The translations under genes and the position numbers were made by a program. DNA of 64,000 nucleotides, taken from NCBI GenBank assembly GCA_907165275.2, contig OU015651.1, positions 2,564,501-2,628,500 of the forward strand, read 5' to 3'. A model generated the notes under the pieces. The model did not search any database and was not told the origin of the DNA. It saw only the letters and a list, made by a program, of their open reading frames with translations. This DNA is from Zygaena filipendulae. Lineage: Eukaryota > Arthropoda > Insecta > Lepidoptera > Zygaenidae. Positions 50,331 to 61,005 of this stretch are shown one piece after another. Position 1 is the first letter of the stretch. The number at the start of each line of letters is the position of its first letter.

Positions 50331-50833
50331 ATAAAAGCAGAATCTGACTGACTGACTGATCGACAACAGCTGAAACCGCTGGATCTAGATCTAGAACCAT
50401 GAAGTTTTGTACAAATATTCCAAGTGACGTACTTAGCTGTGTTCATCGAGTAAAACCCCATAGCAAAAACGAAATAATACATAGTGTAACGAATGTTGTC
50501 TCAGGCTGAGGTCTCTGTTCGCAATTCCGTACTTCTTGCTTGTAAACATTTAAGTCAAGGAATTATAATAGGCGTAGAACGGCATACAGCACACGTGGAG
50601 TCAGGTACTGTTAATTGATGTCGTCTTCTTAGTAATAAAAAATCCCTTTATCTACTTCTTCAATAATGGTCGTAGTCCAAAAATCCTCTTTGAAAATCCT
50701 CACCCAAACGCCAATCCTTCTTTCTTCTGTCAAAAAAAACTTCTCTCTTTTTTCAATTCCATCTGACGTCCCAAAAAAAAAATAAAATAAAAAAGGTTGA
50801 TATTGTAGCAGAATGCTACAATAGGTACTAATA

Positions 50834-52425
50834 CACACATCAACAAAATCTAGGGATATTTTATATTTCTTCAAATATCTAAAAATCTAAGAAGAATTTT
50901 CTGACATAGTAAATGGAAGAATGATAGGTTATTTTAAGGTCTTTAATAAAAAATAAAAAACATTTCGTAATTTTTTTTGTTTTAAATAAAAATGTTAATT
51001 TTTATAATTGCCGTAGAAAATTATTATGATAAAAAATTTCATTTCTTCTCATAAAAGTTTAAATTTTAGATAAAAATGAAAGAATCTAATAAAATCTAAT
51101 TATTAATAATCAGTATTGCCACCTCTTACATTAATTACACATCAACATCGATTGTTCATACTTAAATTAAATTGTCAATGTCTAGCTGCGGTATGAGGTC
51201 CCATGTTCTTTGCAAGTGTTCGTAAAGTGGTTGTTCCGTTGTCAAATTTGGCGGGAAATCTTCCAAAGATTTCCGTTGTAACATGTCCCAGGCATGCTCG
51301 ATAGGATTTAAGTCGGGCGACTGTGCAGGCCAATCCAAAACTTGAATATCGTGGTCTCGGAGAGCGGCCGCCACCAGCCGCGCCGTATGGGAAGGAGCAT
51401 TATCGTGCATGAGTAGAAATTCCTGGCCCATTTAGATTCTGTGCGGGACAATAACAGGCTCTACTACCTCCTCGTGGTATTTTTGTGCAGTCATGCTGCC
51501 TTGGATCCAAACGAGCTGGGTTCGTCCGCCAAGACGAATTCCTGTCCACACCATGATTGTCCCGCCTTGGTATGAGTGGACTTCCTGAGGGTGCCATAAA
51601 CGGCTAACTCTTCCTGGCGTTCTCCAAACGCGTGTTCTTCGTGAATCCGGATGAAACCCAAACCGGGACTCATCGGTGAACAGCACCAAAGACCATTGTT
51701 CGTCACTCCATGGTAAATGCTCCCGAGCCCACGAAAGTCGCCGACCGCGATTGCCACGTCGCAATGCTGGAACACGTAGTGGTCTTCTAGCATGAAGACC
51801 AACTTCATGCAACCTTCTTCGCACGGTTTGGCCGCTTACCATCAGCTGGTGGTCCTCCTGGAGCCTTCGGACTAGTTGCATCGCTGTGACATTGGGTTGT
51901 CTTCTGGCGGTCATTTGGAGAAATCGATCGTGTCTCTGCGTAGTAACACGATACCTACCGGTGTGCTGTTCAGCCACATCCCCAGCACTGCGATAACGTG
52001 ACCACAACCTTGATATCACGTTTTGGCTGGTATGTAAGGCCTCAGCAACGACGCGTTGAATAGCACCATTTTCTAACATGCCCACGGCTCGTAACATTTC
52101 ATCTCGACTCAAATGACGACGTGACATGACTCTTAAAGCTCACTCGGCCCGATTAATTAAAAAATAAATACAATCTAATCTCTTTTCATTAATTAATATC
52201 AATAAAACAATCTAAATTTTCCTTATTGTAACAAGTAGTAATGACAATTTTGCCGCCGTATAGTTTTTCTTTTGTTTTTTTTTTATCTAGGTTTTTAAAT
52301 TTCGAAAATAGAATAAAAGAGGTTTCAATCTGTATATAAACTTTTTATGGAAACTAAAAAGATTTTTAACTATAAAGTCGTAAATAATTTAGGATTAAGG
52401 TATCCCTAGATTTTGTTGATGTGTG
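50834..52425 (-). mobile_element. Tc1/mariner-like DNA transposon (1592 bp)
   Basis: Perfect 25-bp terminal inverted repeats beginning CACACATCAACAAAATC, flanked by a TA target duplication (50832-50833 and 52426-52427). The paralogous uninterrupted sequence 'actaatatgtattta' near 59137 shows the empty site. It encodes a DD34E transposase on the minus strand, broken by one stop codon. Confidence 0.9.
51162..52127 (-). pseudogene. Tc1-like transposase with one in-frame stop
   Basis: Reads in a single frame from ATG at 52127 to the stop at 51162-51164, interrupted only by a TAA at 51432-51434 (codon 232). The N terminus has paired helix-turn-helix DNA-binding regions (residues 1-115). Catalytic residues of the DDE domain are visible: D142 in FTDES, D242 in HDNAPSH and E277 in SPDLNPIEHAWD, 34 residues after D242 (DD34E). 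It would cut and paste the element via the terminal repeats, but as written only the first 231 residues would be made, lacking the second D and the E. One nonsense change in an otherwise intact frame with perfect ends suggests a fairly recent arrival. Confidence 0.88.
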
Positions 52426-53288
52426 TATGTATTTAACCGATGGCTATTTCTATAATATCTAGATTCTAGACTCTGGAGTCTAGATATTAGTGATTCTAGA
52501 GTCTAGAGTCTAGACTCTAGAGCATTAGTAAAATTCGTTTCAAAATACTACAGCAAGCTAATACCTTATCCGATGTGCACGATATCTATCTATCTATCTT
52601 ATCATATAAGATGTGGTAAAATTAGCTACAAATATTTACAGTGTTGAAAGTATACACCGTCATAAACATGTTCATAAAATAAAAAAAAGTTAAAAATTGT
52701 TTCTTTTTTCAAACAAAATAAATCAATGAAAAAAAAAAAACAACTTGTAAAGACGCTCGCCGCTCAATCGCTTCAGATCCACACATCTCCGCGCCCCGGT
52801 ATCTGAAGGTCAATGACCTCGATCGAGCTGACCAACTGATGCATCACTCGTTGTGTGCGTGGCGCGTGCCTCGTATACGTGTTAGTGAGCTACGTGTATT
52901 GTATACCTTGTGAAATTTATTTTCCACATATTCTGAAAAAGTACCAAACTCATAATATAATTTTTTCACTCATCCGATCTGTTATAACGTATATGTTCAG
53001 CCCTGTAAATATTAGCAACTTATTTTACCGCATCTATACATCTATACGTCATAATGATAAAATTTAAGTGTCTGTTTGTAATTCCAAATTAACGGCTTAT
53101 CGGCTTAAATGCATGTATACCTAAGTATATACGGTACTCACATAAAAAAAAACAACAAAATTAGTCTTATACACAAAAAAAATAGAAACTGACTGAATGA
53201 TCGATCAACGTACATCTGAAACAGTTGTGTCTAGGTCTAGAACCATGAAATTTGCACCAATATTCCATAAGTGACGTAGACCTATGCA

Positions 53289-53325
53289 CTTAGATAAATG
53301 ATTGGAGACCAATCATTTATCTAAG
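53289..53325. other. Perfect 17-bp stem hairpin
   Basis: 'cttagataaatgattgg' then AGA then the exact complement. Within a decayed interspersed repeat; no evidence of transcription or small-RNA processing. Confidence 0.4.
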
Positions 53326-53499
53326 CCTGTGCACTAGGAAAGGAAAAAAGGGGTTGCAAAGTTTGTATGGAACAACCGGTTTTCTTGGAAAAAAAATCAG
53401 GTATATTTTTTCAGGAGTACGGACTCTTATTCCAGAATTCCCGCGGGGTCTCTGAAATTAACGCAGATAAAATCGCGGGAAACAGTTAAGTAGGTAATT

Positions 53500-53645
53500 A
53501 GATAAAACGCATTAAAGTTTAGGAGTGGGGGAGGTCGCGTACGTAGGTCACACGGAATTTCAATTAAATTTTTTTTTATTACGTTAAAACAGGAAAAATA
53601 CTTTAATTACTAATTTACATGACGGACTAAAAATTAAAATTTAGT
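53500..53645. mobile_element. Truncated copy of the agtccgtc MITE family
   Basis: Only the right half: 'aaacgcattaaagtttagga' to 'catgacggactaaaaattaa'. Confidence 0.5.
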
Positions 53646-53655
53646 CATCATGCCC

Positions 53656-54482
53656 ATTCAAAGGCTACATGCATGCCAAATTTCATCCAAATCCGTTCAG
53701 CCGTTTTTGCGTGATTGAGTAACAAACATCCAAACATCCAAACATCTAAACATCTAAACATCTAAACATCTAAACATCTAAACATCTAAACATCTAAACA
53801 TCTAAACATCTAAACATCTAAACATCTAAACATCTAAACATCTAAACATCTAAACATCTAAACATCTAAACATCTAAACATCTAAACATCTAAACATCTA
53901 AACATCTAAACATCTAAACATCTAAACATCTAAACATCTAAACATCTAAACATCTAAACATCTAAACATCTAAACATCTAAACATCTAAACATCTAAACA
54001 TCTAAACATCTAAACATCTAAACATCTAAACATCTAAACATCTAAACATCTAAACATCTAAACATCTAAACATCTAAACATCTAAACATCTAAACATCTA
54101 AACATCTAAACATCTAAACATCTAAACATCTAAACATCTAAACATCTAAACATCTAAACATCTAAACATCTAAACATCTAAACATCTAAACATCTAAACA
54201 TCTAAACATCTAAACATCTAAACATCTAAACATCTAAACATCTAAACATCTAAACATCTAAACATCTAAACATCTAAACATCTAAACATCTAAACATCTA
54301 AACATCTAAACATCTAAACATCTAAACATCTAAACATCTAAACATCTAAACATCTAAACATCTAAACATCTAAACATCTAAACATCTAAACATCTAAACA
54401 TCTAAACATCTAAACATCTAAACATCTAAACATCTAAACATCCAAACATCCACACTTTCACATTTATAATATTAGTAGGATT
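53656..54482 (+). repeat. GC-core repeat 3' part with a hugely expanded tail
   Basis: 'gcatgccaaatttcatccaa' and 'gccgtttttgcgtgattgag' lead into the 8-mer array, and the ordinary family end 'ttataatattagtaggatta' follows it, so the array is an in-place expansion of the two-unit tail motif. Confidence 0.8.
53724..54451 (+). repeat. 8-bp tandem repeat, 91 units
   Basis: Exactly 728 bp: two AAACATCC units, 87 uniform AAACATCT units, then two AAACATCC units. No interruptions seen in the inner block. Ordinary copies of the host repeat carry two units (36490, 20940). Ends 380 bp upstream of the NXF1 copy A start codon. Confidence 0.95.
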
Positions 54483-54489
54483 ATTTTAT

Positions 54490-54720
54490 TTTAAATGTGG
54501 TTTATTTGTGGGAAAATTAAATCTAACTTAATGTACGAGTCCATTAATTAACACCTACGTGTTCTAACTCATCCAAAATCAATTAAGAGATAAGTTCCAA
54601 CTTTCAATATCACACCGGAAATGGAAACAATAGAGCAATCTTTTGAGTAAACAAACTCGTCTTAACGACATTTTAATGACCTTGTGAAAATTCGCATCTC
54701 TTATATATACTCAATTCAAG
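54490..54720 (+). repeat. NXF1 5' flank sequence that recurs elsewhere
   Basis: 'gagataagttccaactttca', 'cacaccggaaatggaaacaa' and 'taacgacattttaatgacct' recur nearly unchanged at 49985-50120, 58600-58735 and, inverted, 60215-60350. TATATATA at 54702-54709 could be a core promoter element for NXF1 copy A, about 120 bp before the ATG. Confidence 0.6.
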
Positions 54721-54830
54721 GATCGCGTCATTCGTGAGCTTGTCGCCGTTGTGTGATAACGTGTTAGTACATTCTCCTAAAATTTAAATATTTGTGATTT
54801 GTGAACTGAGCGAGTTGTAAAATAATTAAC

Positions 54831-57800
54831 ATGCCTAGCAAACCCGCATGTTATGGAGTGTGGAGTCGAAAGGTGGAAAATGGTCATTACGGTAAGTCGC
54901 AAATTTAATTTTAAAGTCATCCGAATTGTGAAAGCTTTCAAAGTAAAAGCTGTTTCATTTTCATAACATATTAACGTACATGTGATTTTATATATTTCCA
55001 TTCATATTTTCTTATAAGTTATCAATTTATTTTTTTATTATGCAGACATATTGGTTCAATAATACCCAGCAATAGTGGTATTGTTTCAAAAATATTATTA
55101 TTTAGTCAAATTTTACCGCAATAAACATTTTATATGCAGAAAATCACGACCAAGTTCGCCAGCACAGCAATACCGTGAGGCGAGTCAATTTCAAACCGGG
55201 TGGTCACAAAAACAAGCGAGCATACATGGGCGATGTGGAGAAATATATGCCGGATGATATCAGCGATATGGTTGTCAATGTTGGAGGGAATCAGATGACC
55301 AGAAGGAGAGGCACAGGGGACCACCCATATCCCCATACTTCAGGATTCAGTGCCCCATCAAAAAGAATCAACGCTCCATCAAGAGGCACAGGGGACCGCC
55401 CGTATCTCCCTGCTTCGAGATTCAGTGCACCGAGGAAATTTATACCTGGTACGATTCCGTCTTATAAAATACTGATCCCAAATGGCGCCAGTCATGAGAA
55501 GGACGATATTCTGAAGGCTATAACGAACCGTCTGACCCCTGAAGTTTTTGTTCCACACTACTACAATATCAAAGGCAACAGTGTAGTGTTCTTTGTGGAC
55601 GACGTGAACATCGCTGAGAAGCTTTTTCATGCCGATAAAAATATTACCATGTCGGATGGATTCAGGCTAACGATCATTGTGCGAAACGCCTACCCGGATG
55701 TGAATATTGATGAGAAGCTGAAGGAAAGAATGAAACTGGTCATGGCCAAGAGGTACGATGCCAGCAAAAAGGCATTGGATCTAACGAAATTTCATGCCGA
55801 TCCAGGTAATTAATCCACTCGATTCAAACTTGCAATAATATTATTAAATGTTACCTACCTGTACGCATGTACCTGTTCTGTTATTGTTTTTACTTACTAA
55901 CATACTAAAATTTTACAGATCTAGCTGATGTGTTCTGTGCTCTATGCAGACAATCGGTAATGCTGGCTGCCATCGATATCATGGCAGACAATATCCCAGA
56001 TTTGGAAGCACTCAATCTGAGCGATAACAACTTGAATAAACTGAATCATATGAGAAATTTATATCCAAAGCTTAAGAAACTGAGAATATTGTACATGGGT
56101 GATAACAAGGTAAGACTATAGTCATACGAATGTTTACATTTTCAAGTTTCGGATCGTGTTTGATTGCTTCTGAACTTAAATAGCCGTTTAAAGGTTACCG
56201 TTCTCTTAATTCATGTATGTTTTCTTTTACAGATAACACACATCAAATCTCTGTACCCTTTGCAACGTCTCCCACTGATAGAGCTGTATCTCAAAGGCAA
56301 TCCGCTCGCGTGCATATTGAATGACGAAGATATCTACATCAGGTAGAGATATTGTTATTCACAATAACGAGTCGATATAGTTAACAAATAAATTATAATA
56401 ATATTAGTAAGCATAGTAGAAATAAACATTTTACAATAGTTATTCTAACATGTTCTAATTACTTTCTTTCAGTGATGTCCGAAAGAAGTTTCCAAAGTTG
56501 ATTAAACTGGTAAGTACCTACCTAACCATCTCGATTTTCTTCGTGATATGTATAACAAAATCTATTTTATTGATATTCGTATTTAGACCTTTTTTTTGTC
56601 AATCTTGACAAATTATTTATTGTTAGTTGATTTGTATTATAGTAGGTGAAGATAGATTGTGGATATATTTGGCGTTTACTTAAAATTTATGACTGTTATT
56701 CTAGGACGGCGTAGAACTACCGCCAGCCATCACTTTCGATGTATCCGAAGACGTTGCATTACCACAACCGCAACCGATGTTCCTAGCAGATGTGGCCGGT
56801 GCAGACCTGGTGAGGGAGTTCCTCGTGCAATATTTCACTATCTATGACTCCCAATCGAGAGAACCGCTGTTACAAGCGTACCATGAACACGCCACCATGT
56901 CGATGACTGCTAATTATTTGAGCGACGATATTGGAAACGGATCAAATTCGAGGTTGGTATAATTCAAAGATAATTTTTTATCACAACTTAAGTATATTTT
57001 AATTACAAACATACACCTTGCGCTCAAACAACTTGCAAAAACGATTCCCGCTTTGCCTAGATAAATGTACCTTTTTCTTTTTTTGTAAATTATATCCTTT
57101 GTGAAGTTACAATTGTTTTTTTTTGTGTTTTTAGACTCAACGCCTACATACCGAAGAGTCGAAATTTATTCCGCGTATCATACAGGGAATCTCGACAGAA
57201 ACTCCTCAAGACTGGAGTAATTAAAGTCGTGTCATTTCTGTCGGAGTTGCCCAAGACCAAGCATGACATGATGGGATTCGCAGTTGATCTATCGGTTTTC
57301 ACTGTAAGTACTGATTACCTATATAAATATTAGGTATAATAAGCAAAAACATGTTTTTTATATTCAAGTCTTTAACTGACAGATGATAGATTGGTCTTGG
57401 AATTCTAATTATATTTTTTTCTTACAACAGCCATCAATGATCGTGCTAACAGTGAACGGCGTGTTCAAAGAAGCGGACCACCCGTGCGATAGTTACCTAA
57501 CGCGTTCCTTCCACCGCACGTTCGTGATCGCGCCCAAAACCGGCGGTGGGCTCTGCATTATGAACGACATGCTCTTCATCAGCAACACCACCAGAGACCA
57601 AGCGGAGAGGTCTTTCGTCGTGTCCACCCCTGTGCCCAAGCCGACGCTAACCGCAGTGCTCACGTCTGCAGAGCTGGAGCAACATGCGATGCTCCTGGAC
57701 ATGCTAAGACAAGAGACTCACATGAACGAGCATTGGTGTAAGATGTACGTATTCTTGGATACAAAACAATATTTTTTTTATGTTCTATTCTCTTCTTCTC

Positions 57801-57945
57801 TCTAACAGTATTAAATAATTAATTATTTTATCTATGTCACAGTTGCCTTCGTGAATCTGGCTGGGATCCACAGCGAGCTCTATCTGCATTCAATAAACTC
57901 CATAGTGAAGGCAAGATACCGCCAGAAGCTTTCATCAAGACGTGA
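54831..57945 (+). CDS. NXF1: Nuclear RNA export factor 1 (NXF1/TAP/small bristles), copy A, 9 exons
   Basis: Exons: 54831-54891, 55140-55805, 55919-56109, 56233-56342, 56473-56509, 56705-56952, 57135-57303, 57431-57744, 57843-57945. All introns are GT-AG and all phases agree; 1899 nt, 632 residues (human NXF1 has 619). Domain order is complete: basic N terminus (RRVNFKPGG, NKR); RNA-binding domain at about 128-206 (YKILIPNG, VVFFVDD); leucine-rich repeats at about 243-350 (DIMADNIPDLEALNLSDN, LIELYLKGNPL); NTF2-like domain at about 370-555, which pairs with NXT1/p15; and a UBA-like C terminus at about 580-632 (CLRESGWD...KIPPEAFIK) that binds nucleoporin FG repeats. The protein carries bulk mRNA through nuclear pores. 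It is the left arm of a palindrome with copy B. The last donor is AT/GTACGT, chosen because it alone keeps the UBA frame. Confidence 0.93.
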
Positions 57946-57954
57946 AGTTGTGTA

Positions 57955-57960
57955 AATAAA
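57955..57960 (+). terminator. Poly(A) signal of NXF1 copy A
   Basis: AATAAA ten bases after the stop codon; another AATAAA lies near 58016. Such a short 3' UTR is unusual, so the second signal may be the one used. Confidence 0.5.
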
Positions 57961-58457
57961 TAGTGTATATATTAAGTTGAATTGGTGTTATGTCAAGATA
58001 TTGTTACCATATAAAATAAATTTTTTGATAAAAATAAATCTACTTTATTGAGTATTTTTTGTATTATTTATATCCAGTGTGCAGCGGTAGCAACTGACGA
58101 TCACTGTCCGAATGTTCTAACAAATTATATAAAACGACTGTGACTGTTTGTTTTATAATATGGTCCGATTATGAGAATGACTATACGTAGGTATAGTAAG
58201 ATAAATAATTGACCATTAATAATTGTTCTTGATTGACTTGATTAGCAGTAAACACCCAAGCTATAATGATGCACTAGTGGTTAGAGGTAGTTGTAATTGA
58301 ATTATCTTAATATTCCTAATCCCAAATGAATCAAATCAAACACGCTTTATTTCACACACACAGTAGAGATAGGTACCTATAATATAGAAAAACACGCATA
58401 ATATCAATACCTGCAATTATGATATTGATTTTTAGATATAAAAGTACTTGCAAGTAC

Positions 58458-59240
58458 TTGTAAGGATTATACATTTTTACTTACCTAAAATTAGAATTTA
58501 GCAACCTTATATGGATTTGTTTGCAGTTAAGAGAATTAGTCCTAACTTAATGTAATACGAGTGCATAAGTTGGTATTGGTACCTAGTCATCCAAAATCAA
58601 TCAAGAGATAAGTTCCAATTTTCAATATCACACCGGAAATGGAAACAATAGAGCAATGTTTTGAGTAAACAAACTCGTCTTAACGATATTTTAATGACCT
58701 TGTAAAAATTTACATCTCTTATCGTAGCAAAATAATGATCAAGTAGGTACCTACTGCGCGCGCATTTATGAGGTGCAAGGCGGGCAGTCATGCTCATGAG
58801 GGGGAAGGGCGGCGGGGCCCCCAGTTAGCTCTGCGAGATGCTCTGTTATATGGAGTAATTTAGGCTACTTTGGAGTTCCTGCGGGAATTCTGAAACTCAC
58901 GCGAGTGAAACCGCGGGGAACAGCTAGTATTATTATATAAAAGCAGAAACTGACTGACTGACTGATCGACATCAGCCGAAACCGCTAGATCTAGATCTAG
59001 AACCATGAAATTTTGCACAAATATTCCAAATGACGTACTTAGCTGTGTTCATTTACTTCATTTAGTAAAACCCCATAGCAAAAACTAAATCATAGATATG
59101 ATAATATGATGAATAGATAAAATGAATAATAGGTGGATACTAATATGTATTTAATCGATATCTGTTTCTTTAATATCGAGATTCTAGACTTTTGAGCCTA
59201 GATATCATGGATTCTAGATTCTAAAGCATTGGTAGATACA
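58458..59240 (+). repeat. Inner left arm of the palindrome (composite repeat)
   Basis: Downstream flank of NXF1 copy A. Runs from 'aaggattatacatttttact' through the NXF1-5'-flank-like block, a GC-core fragment (58866-58927) and 'tgactgactgactgatcgac' to a TCTAGA-rich block. Open frames here are repeated identically in the other arm and are not genes. Confidence 0.7.
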
Positions 59241-59275
59241 GTAGATGCGGTAAAATTAGCTGCAAATATTTATTT

Positions 59276-59650
59276 ACAAAGCTGATCGTGTATGTTATAA
59301 GTTATAACAAACCGGATGAGTGAAAAAATTATATTATGAGTTTGGTACTTTTTCAGAATATGTGGAAAATAAATTTCACAAGGTATATAATACACGTAGC
59401 TCACTAACACGTATACAAGGCACGCGCCACGCACACAACGAGTGATGCATCAGCTCGTCAGCTCGATCGAGGTCATTGACCTTAAGATACCGGACCGCGG
59501 AGATTTGTGGATCTGAAGCGATTGAGCGGCGAGCGTCTTTACAAGTTGTTTTTTTTTTTCATTGATTTATTTTGTTTGAAAAAAAAAACAATTTTTAACT
59601 TTTCTTATTTTATGAACATGTTTATGACGGTGTATACTTTCAACACTGTA
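59276..59650. other. Palindrome spacer
   Basis: The only non-palindromic part at the axis. It matches 52660-53030 in reverse complement ('gatcgaggtcattgacctt', 'gcggcgagcgtctttacaag'), so the spacer is not unique to this locus. No ORF. Confidence 0.65.
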
Positions 59651-59689
59651 AATATTTGTAGCTAATTTTACCACATCTTATATTATAAG

Positions 59690-60490
59690 ATAGATGGATA
59701 GAAATCGTGCACATCGAAGAAGGTATTAGCTTGCTGAAGTATTTTGAAGCGAATTTTACCAATGGTCTAGACTCTAGAATCCATAATATCCACACTCCAG
59801 AGTTTAGAATCTAGATATAATGGGAATAGCCATTGAATAAATAAATACATATAGTACCTATCTATGATTTAGTTTTTGCTATGGGGTTTTACTAAATGAA
59901 TACAGCTAAGTACGTCATTTGGAATATTTGTGCAAAATTTCATGGTTCTAGATCTAGATCCAGCGGTTTCGGCTGATGTCGATCAGTAAGTCAGTCAGTT
60001 TCTGCTTTTATATAATAATACTAGCTGTTCCCCGCGGTTTCACTCGCGTGAGTTTCAGAATTCCCGCAGGAACTCCAAAGTAGCCTAAATTACTCCATAT
60101 AACAGAGCATCTCGCAGAGCTAACTGGGGGCCCCGCCGCCCTTCCCCCTCATGAGCATGACTGCCCGCCTTGCACCTCATAAATGCGCGCGCAGTAGGTA
60201 CCTACTTGATCATTATTTTGCTACGATAAGAGATGTAAATTTTTACAAGGTCATTAAAATATCGTTAAGACGAGTTTGTTTACTCAAAACATTGCTCTAT
60301 TGTTTCCATTTCCGGTGTGATATTGAAAATTGGAACTTATCTCTTGATTGATTTTGGATGACTAGGTACTAATACCAACTTATGCACTCGTATTACATTA
60401 AGTTAGGACTAATTCTCTTAACCGCAAACAAATCCATATAAGGCTGCTAAATTCTAATTTTAGGTAAGTAAAAAATGTATAATCCTTACA
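59690..60490 (-). repeat. Inner right arm of the palindrome (composite repeat)
   Basis: Reverse complement of 58458-59240 with few changes; downstream flank of NXF1 copy B. Confidence 0.7.
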
Positions 60491-60990
60491 AGTACTTGCA
60501 AGTACTTTTATTTCTAAAAATTAATATCATAATTGCAGGTATTGATATTATGCGTGTTTTTCTATACTATATAGGTACCTATCTCTACTGTGTGTGTGAA
60601 ATAAAGCGTGTTTGATTTGATTCATTTGGGATTAGGAATATTAAGATAATTCAATTACAACTACCTCTAACCACTAGTGCATCATTATAGCTTGGGTGTT
60701 TACTGCTAATCAAGTCAATCAAGAACAATTATTAATGGTCAATTATTTATCTTACTATACCTACGTATAGTCATTCTCATAATCGGACCATATTATAAAA
60801 CAAACAGTCACAGTCGTTTTATATAATTTGTTAGAACATTCGGACAGTGATCGTCAGTTGCTACCGCTGCACACTGGATATAAATAATACAAAAAATACT
60901 CAATAAAGTAGATTTATTTTTATCAAAAAATTTATTTTATATGGTAACAATATCTTGACATAACACCAATTCAACTTAATATATACACTA

Positions 60991-60996
60991 TTTATT
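60991..60996 (-). terminator. Poly(A) signal of NXF1 copy B
   Basis: TTTATT on the plus strand, mirror of the copy A signal. Confidence 0.5.
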
Positions 60997-61005
60997 TACA
61001 CAACT

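Larger units (their letters stand above)
49845..53060. repeat. Composite repeat, split by a Tc1-like element
   Basis: 49845-50480 matches 58458-59090 (same strand) and 59870-60490 (inverted). After an unrelated roughly 330-bp stretch and the Tc1-like insertion, 52426-53060 matches the reverse complement of the palindrome spacer and inner arm (59240-59800), including the TCTAGA-rich block (52460-52520). It is therefore a dispersed partial copy of the sequence at the NXF1 palindrome axis. Confidence 0.65.

Noticed and set aside
1..54000. mir-193 / ivory noncoding RNA expected if the fizzy-family gene were cortex
   Set aside because: I looked by eye for the miR-193 seed region (actggcctgctaagtc) and its complement, and for miR-2788, and found no match; the lncRNA itself cannot be recognised by sequence alone.
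53724..54451. Possible CRISPR-like or regularly spaced array
   Set aside because: It is a pure 8-bp tandem repeat without spacers, in an insect genome.
57743..57805. Extension of NXF1 exon 8 through the TAC/GTATTC site or to the in-frame stop
   Set aside because: Only the AT/GTACGT donor joins in frame to the UBA-like exon 9; the alternatives give an immediate stop.
58597..60351. Identical 66-codon ORFs in both palindrome arms
   Set aside because: They lie in the composite repeat, are identical because of the inverted duplication, and read antisense to the NXF1-flank-like block; no protein features.
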